Origin: Acetofilamentum sp.
GTDB lineage: Bacteria > Bacteroidota > Bacteroidia > Bacteroidales > DYOH01
Direction: 5' to 3'
NCBI GenBank assembly: GCA_020720625.1
Contig: DYOH01000006.1
Location: 21,135 to 85,134, forward strand
DNA length: 64,000 nt
Shown: one piece after another, positions 9,367-18,087 of the stretch
How positions within the stretch are numbered: the first letter of the stretch is position 1
Layout: each line of letters opens with the position of its first letter
The notes under the pieces: model-generated
The model's database searches: none
Seen by the model: the letters and a program-made list of their open reading frames with translations, nothing else
What the model was told of the DNA's origin: nothing
Position numbers and translations under genes: made by a program

Positions 9367-9402
9367 TGTTGAATAATCTTGAGTAGCACAAAAATAAAAA
9401 TT

Positions 9403-9972
9403 ATGAAAGTATTAGAGTTAAAAGGTTCTTTACGCGAGAATGTTGGTAAAAGTAGTACAAAAGCATTGAGAAAGAATGGCGACGTTCCATGCGTTCTTTA
9501 TGGTGGTAATGAAACTATTCATTTTTTCATGCCCGACAAAGAATTTCGTCAGTTGGTTTTTACACCAAATGTATATTTGGCTAAATTAATTTTAGGCGAA
9601 AATCAATTTGAAGCTATTCTTCAAGATGTTCAGTATCATCCTGTTAGTGATGAAGCTTTACACGTTGACTTTTATCAGGTGAAAGAAGATAAACCTATTA
9701 TTATTGCAATTCCTGTGGCTACTTCTGGATTAGCAGATGGTGTGAAACAAGGCGGTAAATTGCAGATTTCTTACAGAAGATTAAAAGTTAAAGGTTTAAT
9801 TAAAGACATTCCTGATGTACTTTATGTTGATGTTACTAACGTTGGTTTAGGACAAAGTGTAAAAGTTGGTCAGTTAAATTTCGAAAATCTTGAGCTTCTT
9901 GATCCTAAAAACGCTGTGGTAACAACAGTTAAATTAACACGTGCCGCCAAAGGTGCTAAAGGAACCGAATAA
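9403..9972 (+). CDS. rplY: 50S ribosomal protein L25, general stress (CTC/TL5) form
   Basis: 189 residues, the long form made of an N-terminal L25 5S-rRNA-binding domain (about 1-95: LRENVGKSSTKALRKNGDVPCVLYGG) plus the C-terminal TL5/CTC beta domain (to about 178) and a short Ala/Lys/Gly tail. It binds 5S rRNA in the large subunit. I chose the ATG at 9403 because L25 proteins begin at this strand; the longer frame from 9379 has no support. Its stop is 9 bases before pth, a gene pair common in Bacteroidota. Confidence 0.95.
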   Translation: MKVLELKGSLRENVGKSSTKALRKNGDVPCVLYGGNETIHFFMPDKEFRQLVFTPNVYLAKLILGENQFEAILQDVQYHPVSDEALHVDFYQVKEDKPIIIAIPVATSGLADGVKQGGKLQISYRRLKVKGLIKDIPDVLYVDVTNVGLGQSVKVGQLNFENLELLDPKNAVVTTVKLTRAAKGAKGTE

Positions 9973-9981
9973 TTTTATTGC

Positions 9982-10545
9982 GTGAAGTATTTAATTGTGG
10001 GTCTCGGAAATATTGGCGAAAAATATATAAATACTCGTCATAATATTGGTTTTAATGTATTGGACGCTCTGGCTGGAGCGTCCAATATTGCTTTTGAGCA
10101 TCAGCGTTATGCTTTTTATGCCAATTATAAATATAAAGCTAAAATGCTGATATTGATTAAGCCTACAACATTCATGAATCTTAGCGGTAATGCCATTCGA
10201 TATTATTTACAGCAAGAAAATATCGCTCCCGAAAATATGCTGGTCATTGTAGACGATTTAGCCTTAAACTTTGGAGTCATTCGTATCAAAAAGCAAGGTT
10301 CAGATGGGGGACATAATGGTTTGGCGGATATTATTCTTAAGCTGGGGCACCAAAATTTTCCGCGTTTAAGATTTGGCATTGGCGATAATTTTCCTAAAGG
10401 TAGGCAGGTTGATTATGTATTGCAGCATTGGAATAAAGACGAAATGGTGGCTTTGCCAGATAGAATTGATAAAATGATAGAAGCAATACATAGTTTTGCT
10501 ACTATTGGACTTGATCGAACCATGAATCTTTTTAATGGTAAATAG
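9982..10545 (+). CDS. pth: Peptidyl-tRNA hydrolase
   Basis: 187 residues. The enzyme releases peptides from prematurely dropped peptidyl-tRNAs. The family residues are all visible: Asn10, His20 in TRHNIGF, the Asp of VDDLAL, and the Asn of GGHNGL; FMNLSG is also conserved. The start codon is GTG at 9982, which fits the family N-terminus (MKYLIVGLGN). Co-transcribed with rplY. Confidence 0.96.
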   Translation: MKYLIVGLGNIGEKYINTRHNIGFNVLDALAGASNIAFEHQRYAFYANYKYKAKMLILIKPTTFMNLSGNAIRYYLQQENIAPENMLVIVDDLALNFGVIRIKKQGSDGGHNGLADIILKLGHQNFPRLRFGIGDNFPKGRQVDYVLQHWNKDEMVALPDRIDKMIEAIHSFATIGLDRTMNLFNGK

Positions 10546-10597
10546 TACGTTTCCCCTTTCTTTTTCCATCAGAAATATATATTCTTGTAAATAAATT

Positions 10598-10625
10598 GTC
10601 CGATTTTCTTTAATTGGACTTGTTT
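10598..10625 (+). terminator. Probable terminator after pth
   Basis: An 8-bp stem with one G-T pair (GTCCGATT / AATTGGAC), a 6-nt loop, then TTGTTTT. It is modest in strength. Confidence 0.5.
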
Positions 10626-10712
10626 TACGCAAATTATTTAGGCTTTTGGTAATTTTTCATTTACCTTGTACCTATATTTATTTGATACTAATTTAATTTA
10701 ATATATTGAGTG

Positions 10713-11360
10713 ATGAAGTTCTTTGTATCTGTATTCTTTTTCCTTTCGGTTTACCAGTTATTGCCTGCTCAATCTTATTTTGGCATAAAGCTAAATACCG
10801 ATATTACTGTAGATTTTTTTCAATCTATTGAATACCAAACTATACACCCTAAAATTTCCGGGGGATTGGCATACAAATTCGCCAAATATCCTTCTTGGTG
10901 GTTTTTGCAAATGGAACTAAATTATGTGAGTAAAAATCTTGAGTTTACTTGGGAAAATACGAAAACTGATTTGCCTGGTGATTTTTATACTGAGACCATT
11001 TCTTCTAAAAACCTGCAATTTAACTTTTTATCGCATGTTCAGCTTGGAAAGCAGAATTTTAAATCGGGTATACATGCCGGACCATTCTTTTCATATATGC
11101 TTTGGGCCGACCGCGGTTTTATTGGAATTGTTCCCGAAGAAGACAATTATCCAATGCTTACTCCTTGGGATTACGGAATAACGGTGGGAGCTACTTTCGT
11201 TTATGCGATTGGGGCTTCTGATATTCAGTTAGATGTAAATTATTCTATGAGCTATAGCTCTCTTACTGCTTCTTTAGAAGAATTGGATTTTGATTATAGA
11301 AATAATCAGCTTGTGCAAATGAGCCTATTGTATTTTTTTGCCCCCAAAAAAATAAAGTAA
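10713..11360 (+). CDS. Outer-membrane beta-barrel protein, unknown role
   Basis: 215 residues with a signal peptide (MKFFVSVFFFLSVYQLLPAQ). The rest alternates in strands with aromatic residues and ends in a strand close to QMSLLYFF, typical of small PorT/OmpX-like barrels of Bacteroidota. The ATG at 10713 is preferred over the overlapping GTG at 10710. Single gene; the OmpA-family gene follows after 112 bases on the same strand. Confidence 0.7.
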   Translation: MKFFVSVFFFLSVYQLLPAQSYFGIKLNTDITVDFFQSIEYQTIHPKISGGLAYKFAKYPSWWFLQMELNYVSKNLEFTWENTKTDLPGDFYTETISSKNLQFNFLSHVQLGKQNFKSGIHAGPFFSYMLWADRGFIGIVPEEDNYPMLTPWDYGITVGATFVYAIGASDIQLDVNYSMSYSSLTASLEELDFDYRNNQLVQMSLLYFFAPKKIK

Positions 11361-11472
11361 CTTCTTACTCGTATTTTGATGTTTTATGGCATAATGATAT
11401 GATTGATATAGATATAAATATTTTGGAAAGCGCTTTTCATTATTGTTTCTAATTGCCTTAAATAATATACTC

Positions 11473-12999
11473 ATGATTAACGCCAAATTGATGCTCATTT
11501 TCATACTTTTAGTTAGCTTTTCTAATACTTGGGCGCAAAAAATTGCAGAGCCTGAAAATTTGGGGGAGAACATAAATTCACTTTGCTACGATTATAGGCC
11601 AAAACTTACTGCCGATGGGCGCTTTTTGTATTTTACTCGCATATTATGTCCAACCGAATTACAGCATTACGAAGGAAAATTGTTTTTTTCGGAAATAGAT
11701 AAAAACGGAAAATGGTCTCTAGCAAGGCCGCTCGATTTTAAATATAATTCCGACGAATTTGGGCCTTATCTTTATTCCGTTAGCCCCGACAACAACCAGC
11801 TTACAATTACACTGCTAAATAGAGAAACATCTACCAGAATTTTGTGTAAAATTTATAGAACTGAAAAAGGCTGGTCTGAACCTGATACTTTAATGCTTGG
11901 TTTTGAAGTTCCCGAACTCAATTCTACTTTTGCCTTATCCGATAATGGTTCCATGTTATTGTTTTCTTATGATGATGCCAATAACCCGGAATTCGGATTT
12001 GGTGATAAAGACTTGTATGTAGCATTTTTAAGAGAAAATAATGCTTGGTCTAAAATGCAAAATTTGGGCGGCATTATCAATAATACCAGCGTAGATTTAA
12101 ATCCTTTTCTGGCATCAGATAATAAAACGCTCTATTATTCGAGCGAAAGGCCTGATGGATTTGGATTTAATGATATTTATATGTCGAAAAGACTGGATAA
12201 TACATGGAAAAATTGGTCAAAACCAATTAATCTTGGTGCTTTTATTAACGACGAACATTGGAACGATGGATTTTTTATTCCGGCAACGGGTAATTTCGGC
12301 TATTTTAACTCCGAAAGAAGTGGTTTTGGACAAGGTGATATTTTTAAGGTGCAATTACAGGCATCTTTATTGCCAGAGAAAGTAATTTTAGTAAAATCTG
12401 TTGTTTTGGACCAGAAGAACGCTCCTGTTGGTACACGCGTGTTTTTCGAAGATCTGGAGTCAGGGATAAGGGTAGGCTCTGCCTTATCGCATCCGCTTAC
12501 TGGCGAATTTCAAATCTCTTTGCCTTTTGGCAGTAAATATGGTATATATCTTGATGCCGAAGGTGCATTTTCAGTTAGTTCATATCTCGATTTATCAAAG
12601 GATACCAGTTTATTCGTTATTCAGGATACCATTCGGATAAAAAATCTCGAAATTGGCACTACAATCAGGCTTAATAATATTTTCTTTGCAAACAACAGTA
12701 CTAATTTATTAGCTGAATCTTTTGCCGAACTGAATCGTTTGGCGAAGTTACTCATCGAAAATTTTTCTCTTAGAATTAGAATAGAAGGGCACACGGATGG
12801 GCTTGGGTCGGATGTGTACAATTTAGAACTCTCTCGTAAAAGGGCGGAATCTATTTATTTATATCTCATTTCAAAAGGAGTGAAAGAGGCGCAACTTGAA
12901 ATTAAGGCCTTCGGCGAATCCAAGCCGATTGCTGATAACAATACAGAAAGTGGAAAAAAACGAAACCGTAGGGTGGAGTTTACCGTATTAGAAAAGTAA
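11473..12999 (+). CDS. OmpA-family protein with PD40-like repeats
   Basis: 508 residues. Signal peptide (about 1-22, ending TWAQ). Residues about 30-290 carry several PD40/WD40-like beta-propeller repeats (LTADGRFLYFTR, VSPDNNQLTI, LSDNGSMLLFSY, LASDNKTLYYSSERP). A short beta domain follows, then a C-terminal OmpA-like peptidoglycan-binding domain (IEGHTDGLGSD, LSRKRAESI, FGESKPIADN, KKRNRRVEF). It probably anchors the outer membrane to the cell wall. Many such proteins sit next to PorP/SprF-type secretion genes in this phylum, but none is seen here. Confidence 0.9.
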   Translation: MINAKLMLIFILLVSFSNTWAQKIAEPENLGENINSLCYDYRPKLTADGRFLYFTRILCPTELQHYEGKLFFSEIDKNGKWSLARPLDFKYNSDEFGPYLYSVSPDNNQLTITLLNRETSTRILCKIYRTEKGWSEPDTLMLGFEVPELNSTFALSDNGSMLLFSYDDANNPEFGFGDKDLYVAFLRENNAWSKMQNLGGIINNTSVDLNPFLASDNKTLYYSSERPDGFGFNDIYMSKRLDNTWKNWSKPINLGAFINDEHWNDGFFIPATGNFGYFNSERSGFGQGDIFKVQLQASLLPEKVILVKSVVLDQKNAPVGTRVFFEDLESGIRVGSALSHPLTGEFQISLPFGSKYGIYLDAEGAFSVSSYLDLSKDTSLFVIQDTIRIKNLEIGTTIRLNNIFFANNSTNLLAESFAELNRLAKLLIENFSLRIRIEGHTDGLGSDVYNLELSRKRAESIYLYLISKGVKEAQLEIKAFGESKPIADNNTESGKKRNRRVEFTVLEK

Positions 13000-13013
13000 T
13001 ACAATAATAAAAA

Positions 13014-13571
13014 ATGGAAGTAAAAGGAATTGTAACTAAATCAATAGCCGAATTTGTAAAAGCTAATTTTCCTGAACGTTATGTGGAATGGGAAACTAAA
13101 CTTCCCATTGAAACGCTAACTATTCTGGATCGTAAATTGTCTTTGCATTTATGGCAGGATGTTCACTTTGGTGCTGAAGTGCCCACCAGAATTGTGGCCG
13201 AAATATTTTTTGACAATGATTTGGCTAAAGCTGCGCTTGCTACCGGAAGGTATTCCGCAGAGAGGGCATTTAATGGCGTTTTTAGAATGCTGCTAAACAT
13301 TATTTCGCCAAAAATGCTAACGGAAAAATCTCAGCGATTTTTTGGTACTTTTTATAAACCAAGTACTACAATCGTAGATAAGATTTCTGCAAACCATATT
13401 TATCTCAATATATTCGACATGGAACATCACAGCGAAATTATTGAATATCGAATTGCCGGATGGGCGCAAAGGGCTTTCGAAATGGCCAATAGCACAAATG
13501 TGGAAGTCTTGGTTTTAAAATCATTCGCCAAAGGTGATTCTTTTACCAGAATTGACGTTAAGTGGAAGTAA
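13014..13571 (+). CDS. Hypothetical protein, first of a tandem paralogous pair
   Basis: 185 residues, cytoplasmic by sequence. It aligns along its length with the next gene: both start ME-KG, then a segment ending in ETKLP / KRELP, a GRYSAERA / GKYSAEVA motif, FYKPST / YYQPGS, and YRIAGWAQ / HRIAGWME. The pattern recalls the DUF2378/TIGR02265 proteins known mainly from myxobacteria, but I am not sure of that link. It starts 14 bases after the OmpA-family gene. Confidence 0.65.
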   Translation: MEVKGIVTKSIAEFVKANFPERYVEWETKLPIETLTILDRKLSLHLWQDVHFGAEVPTRIVAEIFFDNDLAKAALATGRYSAERAFNGVFRMLLNIISPKMLTEKSQRFFGTFYKPSTTIVDKISANHIYLNIFDMEHHSEIIEYRIAGWAQRAFEMANSTNVEVLVLKSFAKGDSFTRIDVKWK

Positions 13572-13624
13572 CATATTGTTTATTTTGTTTTTTTTAGTAT
13601 ATTAGTGCACGTAAATTTAATAGA

Positions 13625-14182
13625 ATGGAAATTAAAGGTACGGCGGTTAAAACCACCGAGCAATTTATGAAAGACAGGTATCCTGATTTATATCTAGATT
13701 GGAAGAGAGAATTACCTGCAGAGTCAAAAGTTTTTTTTAGAAATCTTATTCATGCTACTAAATGGTACCCTTTGTTCGAAGCTGTTATTCTTCCTACCGA
13801 AGCTGTGGCTAGAGTTATTAATAAATCTAAAATCGATACAGCCAGAGAACTCGGTAAATATAGCGCCGAAGTGGCACTTAGTGGTGTGTATAAAATTTTT
13901 ATTCGAATTAGTAATCCCGATTTTGTTATTTCAAGGGCTACTCAGGTGTTTTCCACCTATTATCAACCCGGCTCTATTGAAATTACCGAACGTAACGATA
14001 CTTCTATTAAATTCGCTATTAAGGATTTCGAAAAGAAAGATGAACTCATTATGCACCGAATTGCCGGATGGATGGAAGGCACTCTTGAAGCCACACGCAG
14101 AAAAACAATTCATTCTGAAGTAATTATTGCCGATGCCGAGAATAATAAACTTTTTTGTGAAATAATTGCACGCTGGACATAA
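13625..14182 (+). CDS. Hypothetical protein, second of a tandem paralogous pair
   Basis: Also 185 residues, and clearly a duplicate of the preceding gene with roughly a third of residues shared by eye. Conserved blocks are the WKRELP region, KYSAEVALSGVY and RIAGWMEG. No signal peptide, membrane segment or known catalytic motif is visible. The equal lengths and tandem order suggest an old duplication followed by divergence. Confidence 0.65.
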   Translation: MEIKGTAVKTTEQFMKDRYPDLYLDWKRELPAESKVFFRNLIHATKWYPLFEAVILPTEAVARVINKSKIDTARELGKYSAEVALSGVYKIFIRISNPDFVISRATQVFSTYYQPGSIEITERNDTSIKFAIKDFEKKDELIMHRIAGWMEGTLEATRRKTIHSEVIIADAENNKLFCEIIARWT

Positions 14183-14223
14183 CTTTTTTTTGTAAGAATA
14201 TTTTTCCTTGAAACTATATTTTT

Positions 14224-14262
14224 AACCACTGTGTATTTTGTATGCAGTGGTTTCTTCGTTTT
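14224..14262 (+). terminator. Probable terminator
   Basis: An 8-bp stem (AACCACTG / CAGTGGTT) with a 13-nt loop, followed by a T-rich tail TTCTTCGTTTTT. Confidence 0.6.
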
Positions 14263-14285
14263 TATAAATACAAATTTTTCTTTTT

Positions 14286-14316
14286 TTTGATAGATATTTA
14301 AAAAGAATTATTTTTG
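14286..14316 (+). promoter_or_regulatory. Promoter of the TonB-plug protein gene
   Basis: TTTG at 14286-14289 and TATTTTTG at 14309-14316 are separated by 19 bases, an exact fit to the Bacteroidota -33/-7 consensus. The start codon is 22 bases after the -7 box. Confidence 0.65.
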
Positions 14317-14337
14317 GGTAAATACATCTCAAATCAA

Positions 14338-16587
14338 ATGAAAAAACTATTTTTTTCTATTGTAATTTTTTTTCTATTTTTTTGTTCCGTTGCGCTCTCT
14401 CAAAATAATGAGAATGAGCATGTAAATAGAATTAGGCTTATTCTCGAAAAATACTTTTCAAAACACGAGCATCTGAGCGTTTATTTGCATCTGGACAGAA
14501 ATTTTTATTTTGTTGGCGATACCATCTGGTTTAGCTCTTATCTGATAAATGCAAATACCGGAATGCTTGATACTGCATCCCGAATCGTTTTTCTTGATTT
14601 TATTGATGAACACAATCGTATCACAAACACTTTTCTTATCAACAGTAAAAATGGAGTGGGGCAGGGAAGTATTATTAGCGAATCAAAATTGCATTCCGGT
14701 AATTGGCAATTGGTGGCATATACATTGAGCATGAAGAACTTTTCAGAAGATTATTTATTCCGAAAAAATATTTTTTTGATAAATTCTTTTGATAATGATT
14801 CAGCTATTGCAAAAAAATATTTGCCTCCGGCTTATAAATTACGTTCCGAAAAGCGAAAAGAAAAAAGATTAACCGCTGATTTTTTCCTTCAATCAGGACC
14901 TGATGACAATAATTTTAGTATGTTGGTTAAGGTGAATAACAAACTCGGGAAACCATCGCTTGGCAAGGGGCTTGCTATTTGTCGCAACGGTAGTTTTCCT
15001 TTTCAGACTGATGTTTCTGGTTATGCCGAAATTTTGGATTTACCTCTAAATCAGCATCTGGATTTGCAGCTTAAAGGAAAAAAATATCAAATTAAAGCTG
15101 AAAATACAAATCCTTATCTTCGTATTATTTTGGATAAAAAGGCATTATCTTTTATTACGCATTCCGATAATCCTAAACATCGATTTCTCTTACATTTACA
15201 AAATGCACAATTACTTGCCCTTTACGACTTACATGAGCTTAATCTTGCAGATGTGCGTACGCATATCGACTCAATCCCCGAAGGATTGAATAGCTTTATT
15301 CTATTATCTCAAAGCTATGATATTTTGGCGGAACAGCATTACTTTAAGCCTTTTGAGCAAAATTTGATTCTCGAAAAAAAGCTTGATAAACTTTACTTTC
15401 GCTTGAAACTGAAAGAAAAGGCTTATTTGTCTGTTTCGGTTTTTGGAGTGCCTCAAACAGCCTTGAATTATTTTGGTTCTATTCAATTTTCATTAGCTTA
15501 CGATCAGGCTGTTGTACATTACCATAACCCTTTATGGAAGCGAACTTATACGCATCAGCCTAAAACAAATTATAAACTAATTTTTTCTCAAGATTATAAA
15601 GTGCAAGAGATTGATGATTTGAACGAAATTTTTTTGAGTGGAAAAGTGGTGCGGTTTACCAATATTGGGGTGGCCGACAAGATTGTTCGTTTGTCTAATT
15701 CCGAAGATTATTTCAATACCCAGGAAAAAACTTCCGGAAATTGGGGAAAATTTACTTTTGATCCAGTAAATATGATAGATTCTGCTTATTTATTGATTGA
15801 TGCTGTTCGCGAAAGTGGCTCTAACTGGCTTTCGGTGCAACTCGATACCATCGCATCTTTATACCCAAAGTATAATTCTGTACTTACTATTCCATTGGAA
15901 GTTAATGATTTTCGGGTAAATAATCAAACCAAGGAAAATGCATGGATAATCGCAAATTCTGAAATGGAAGTTATGATAAAAAAGCGAAATCAATTGCGAA
16001 GTCAGAGTTCTACAATTTATGGTACACCGGACCACGTGATAAAAGTGGCAGGTACAAGATTCGAAAATTACACAAGTTTACTCGATGTTTTGGTAACCGT
16101 GCCAGGTATTACCATGATGGGAAATATTCCGGTAATTAGAGGAATATCAACTTTTTATGGCAGTATTGCACCATTAGTTTTGCTCGATAATACGCCTGTT
16201 TCGGTGGATATTCTTACCCAAATTTCGCCTTTTGAAGTTGAGCGAATTGAGGTGTTAAAATCTTCGTCGAATACTTCCATGTTTGGCTCCCGAGGTGGCA
16301 ATGGTGTAATAGCAATTATTACTAAACAGGGCGAATTAAATACCTCATTTGCCTATCATGTTTCGCTTCCCGGTTTTGCACAAATGCGCGAATTCCTGAT
16401 TACGCCGCCGCATGCATCTAAAATAAAGCAACAAAAAGCTTATACTTTATTTTGGAATCCCATGGTTTTGGTTTCGGCATCGGGCGAATTTGAAATGGAA
16501 GCTCCAAATTATTTTCAGGGGGCGATTATTAGAATCGAAGGTATATCTGAAAGCGGAAAAGCTATTTTCTTTCAGGAAAAATTATAG
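14338..16587 (+). CDS. Large exported protein with macroglobulin-like N-terminus and C-terminal TonB-plug domain
   Basis: 749 residues with a signal peptide (MKKLFFSIVIFFLFFCSVAL). The N-terminal part (SVYLHLDRNFYFVGDTIWF) looks like the MG2-type beta domains of Bacteroidota surface proteins. Residues about 570-670 form a TonB receptor plug (LLDVLVTVPGI, PVIRGI, PLVLLDNTPV, ISPFEVERIEVLKS, SRGGNGVIAI). No 22-strand barrel follows: only about 90 residues remain. It is therefore not a working TonB receptor by itself. The role is unknown; it may work with a separate barrel or in envelope assembly. The ATG at 14338 places the signal peptide at the start. Confidence 0.8.
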   Translation: MKKLFFSIVIFFLFFCSVALSQNNENEHVNRIRLILEKYFSKHEHLSVYLHLDRNFYFVGDTIWFSSYLINANTGMLDTASRIVFLDFIDEHNRITNTFLINSKNGVGQGSIISESKLHSGNWQLVAYTLSMKNFSEDYLFRKNIFLINSFDNDSAIAKKYLPPAYKLRSEKRKEKRLTADFFLQSGPDDNNFSMLVKVNNKLGKPSLGKGLAICRNGSFPFQTDVSGYAEILDLPLNQHLDLQLKGKKYQIKAENTNPYLRIILDKKALSFITHSDNPKHRFLLHLQNAQLLALYDLHELNLADVRTHIDSIPEGLNSFILLSQSYDILAEQHYFKPFEQNLILEKKLDKLYFRLKLKEKAYLSVSVFGVPQTALNYFGSIQFSLAYDQAVVHYHNPLWKRTYTHQPKTNYKLIFSQDYKVQEIDDLNEIFLSGKVVRFTNIGVADKIVRLSNSEDYFNTQEKTSGNWGKFTFDPVNMIDSAYLLIDAVRESGSNWLSVQLDTIASLYPKYNSVLTIPLEVNDFRVNNQTKENAWIIANSEMEVMIKKRNQLRSQSSTIYGTPDHVIKVAGTRFENYTSLLDVLVTVPGITMMGNIPVIRGISTFYGSIAPLVLLDNTPVSVDILTQISPFEVERIEVLKSSSNTSMFGSRGGNGVIAIITKQGELNTSFAYHVSLPGFAQMREFLITPPHASKIKQQKAYTLFWNPMVLVSASGEFEMEAPNYFQGAIIRIEGISESGKAIFFQEKL

Positions 16588-16606
16588 CTTTGTTTAAATT
16601 TTTTTT

Positions 16607-18019
16607 ATGGTAAATGGCTCAGCTAATTTTGTAGCTTATTTTAATCATCTGGCACCCGATTATCTCAAATATAAAAAGCGTTTTGCCTATTATTGGAGTC
16701 ATATTTCGCGATACATTAATTATTTTATTAGTGAGAGCGATTCTGTGCTCGAAATTGGTTGTGGTGTTGGTGATAACCTAAATGCCTTAAAAGGAAACAG
16801 AAAACTTGGCGTAGACATTAGTGAGAATATGATTATGGAAGCCCGAAAGAACTTCCCCGATTTGCAGTTTGAGCTTCTTGATGCTGCTCGTTTGTGCATA
16901 GATGAAAAGTTTGATGTGATTGTTTTGTCAAATGTTTTAGGCTATATGGACGACATTCAGATGGTGTTTCGTTCTTTAAAATCTGTTTCGCATAACCAAA
17001 CACGCATTATAATTGCCGCTTATAATTATTCGTGGGAGCCGATACTCAAATTTGTAGAATGGCTTGGATTAAAGAAGAAGAGCGGGCAACAAAACTGGCT
17101 TTCTGTTCATGATATTCAGAATTTGTTGTATCTCGAAGGTTTTGATGTTTTTCGTAAAGCCAAACGAATGCTTCTTCCTGTGAATATTCCGTTGATTTCT
17201 TTTTTTGTAAATAAGTACCTTGCTCGTTTGCCATTATTCAACCATTTTTGCCTCGATCAGTTTATCTTTGCCCGAAATTCGTGTGTTCAAAAAACTGATT
17301 ATTCTGTTTCCATTGTTATTCCTGCCCGCAACGAAAGTGGAAATATCGAAAATGCCTTAAGCAGAATGCCTCGATTTGGAACTTCACAACAAATTATTTT
17401 CGTGGAAGGAAATAGTACCGATGATACCTGGGAAATAATAAACAAAATGGTGATAAAATATAAGCATTCCTGGAATATTCTGGCCATTAAGCAACCCGGC
17501 AAAGGCAAGGGTGATGCTGTGCGAGAGGCTTTTTCCAAGGCATCGGGCGATATTCTTATGATTCTGGATGCCGATTTAACTGTAGAACCAGAACAATTAC
17601 CTAAATTTTATGAAGCTATTGCCGAGGGGAAGGCCGAATTTATTAATGGTTCGAGGTTAATGTATCCGATGGAAAAAAATGCCATGCGAACACTCAACGA
17701 ATTTGGAAATCGTTTCTTTAGTTCTGTATTTAGCTGGCTTCTCGAACAGCAAATTAAAGATACTTTGTGTGGCACAAAAGTTATGTTTAGGAAAGATTAC
17801 CTCAAATTAGAAAGAAATCGGTCTTTTTTTGGAGATTTCGATCCTTTTGGAGATTTTGATTTAATTTTTGGTGCCTATAAGCTAAATCTTAAAATTGTGG
17901 ATTTACCTGTCAGATACCAGGAAAGGGTTTATGGAACCACCAATATTTCGCGTTTTAAGCATGGTTGGCTTCTACTTAGGATGGTTGGTTTTGCCTTATC
18001 TAAAATAAAATTTTGGTAA
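16607..18019 (+). CDS. Fused SAM methyltransferase and family 2 glycosyltransferase
   Basis: 470 residues made of two enzymes. Residues about 1-225 form a class I SAM-dependent methyltransferase (LEIGCGVG at 48-55, then GVDIS). Residues about 231-470 form a GT-A glycosyltransferase of family 2 (SIVIPARNESGNI, the DXD-type LDADLT, then CGTKVMFRK and a late YGTTNISRFKHG), similar to dolichol-phosphate-mannose-synthase-like enzymes. The pair probably modifies a polyprenol-linked sugar or a cell-surface polymer. The order and linker look continuous, with no frameshift. It lies 19 bases after the TonB-plug gene. Confidence 0.88.
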   Translation: MVNGSANFVAYFNHLAPDYLKYKKRFAYYWSHISRYINYFISESDSVLEIGCGVGDNLNALKGNRKLGVDISENMIMEARKNFPDLQFELLDAARLCIDEKFDVIVLSNVLGYMDDIQMVFRSLKSVSHNQTRIIIAAYNYSWEPILKFVEWLGLKKKSGQQNWLSVHDIQNLLYLEGFDVFRKAKRMLLPVNIPLISFFVNKYLARLPLFNHFCLDQFIFARNSCVQKTDYSVSIVIPARNESGNIENALSRMPRFGTSQQIIFVEGNSTDDTWEIINKMVIKYKHSWNILAIKQPGKGKGDAVREAFSKASGDILMILDADLTVEPEQLPKFYEAIAEGKAEFINGSRLMYPMEKNAMRTLNEFGNRFFSSVFSWLLEQQIKDTLCGTKVMFRKDYLKLERNRSFFGDFDPFGDFDLIFGAYKLNLKIVDLPVRYQERVYGTTNISRFKHGWLLLRMVGFALSKIKFW

Positions 18020-18037
18020 ATAGTTTACCAAAAAAAA

Positions 18038-18066
18038 GCCTTGTTTATTGAATTTCTAAACAAGGC
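18038..18066. terminator. Bidirectional terminator between the fusion gene and asd
   Basis: A 9-bp perfect stem (GCCTTGTTT / AAACAAGGC) with an 11-nt loop. An A-run lies on the left (T-run for the minus strand) and an AT-rich T tract a few bases to the right, suiting the two convergent genes. Confidence 0.75.
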
Positions 18067-18087
18067 GCTCAAATTTTTTTAAAAATG

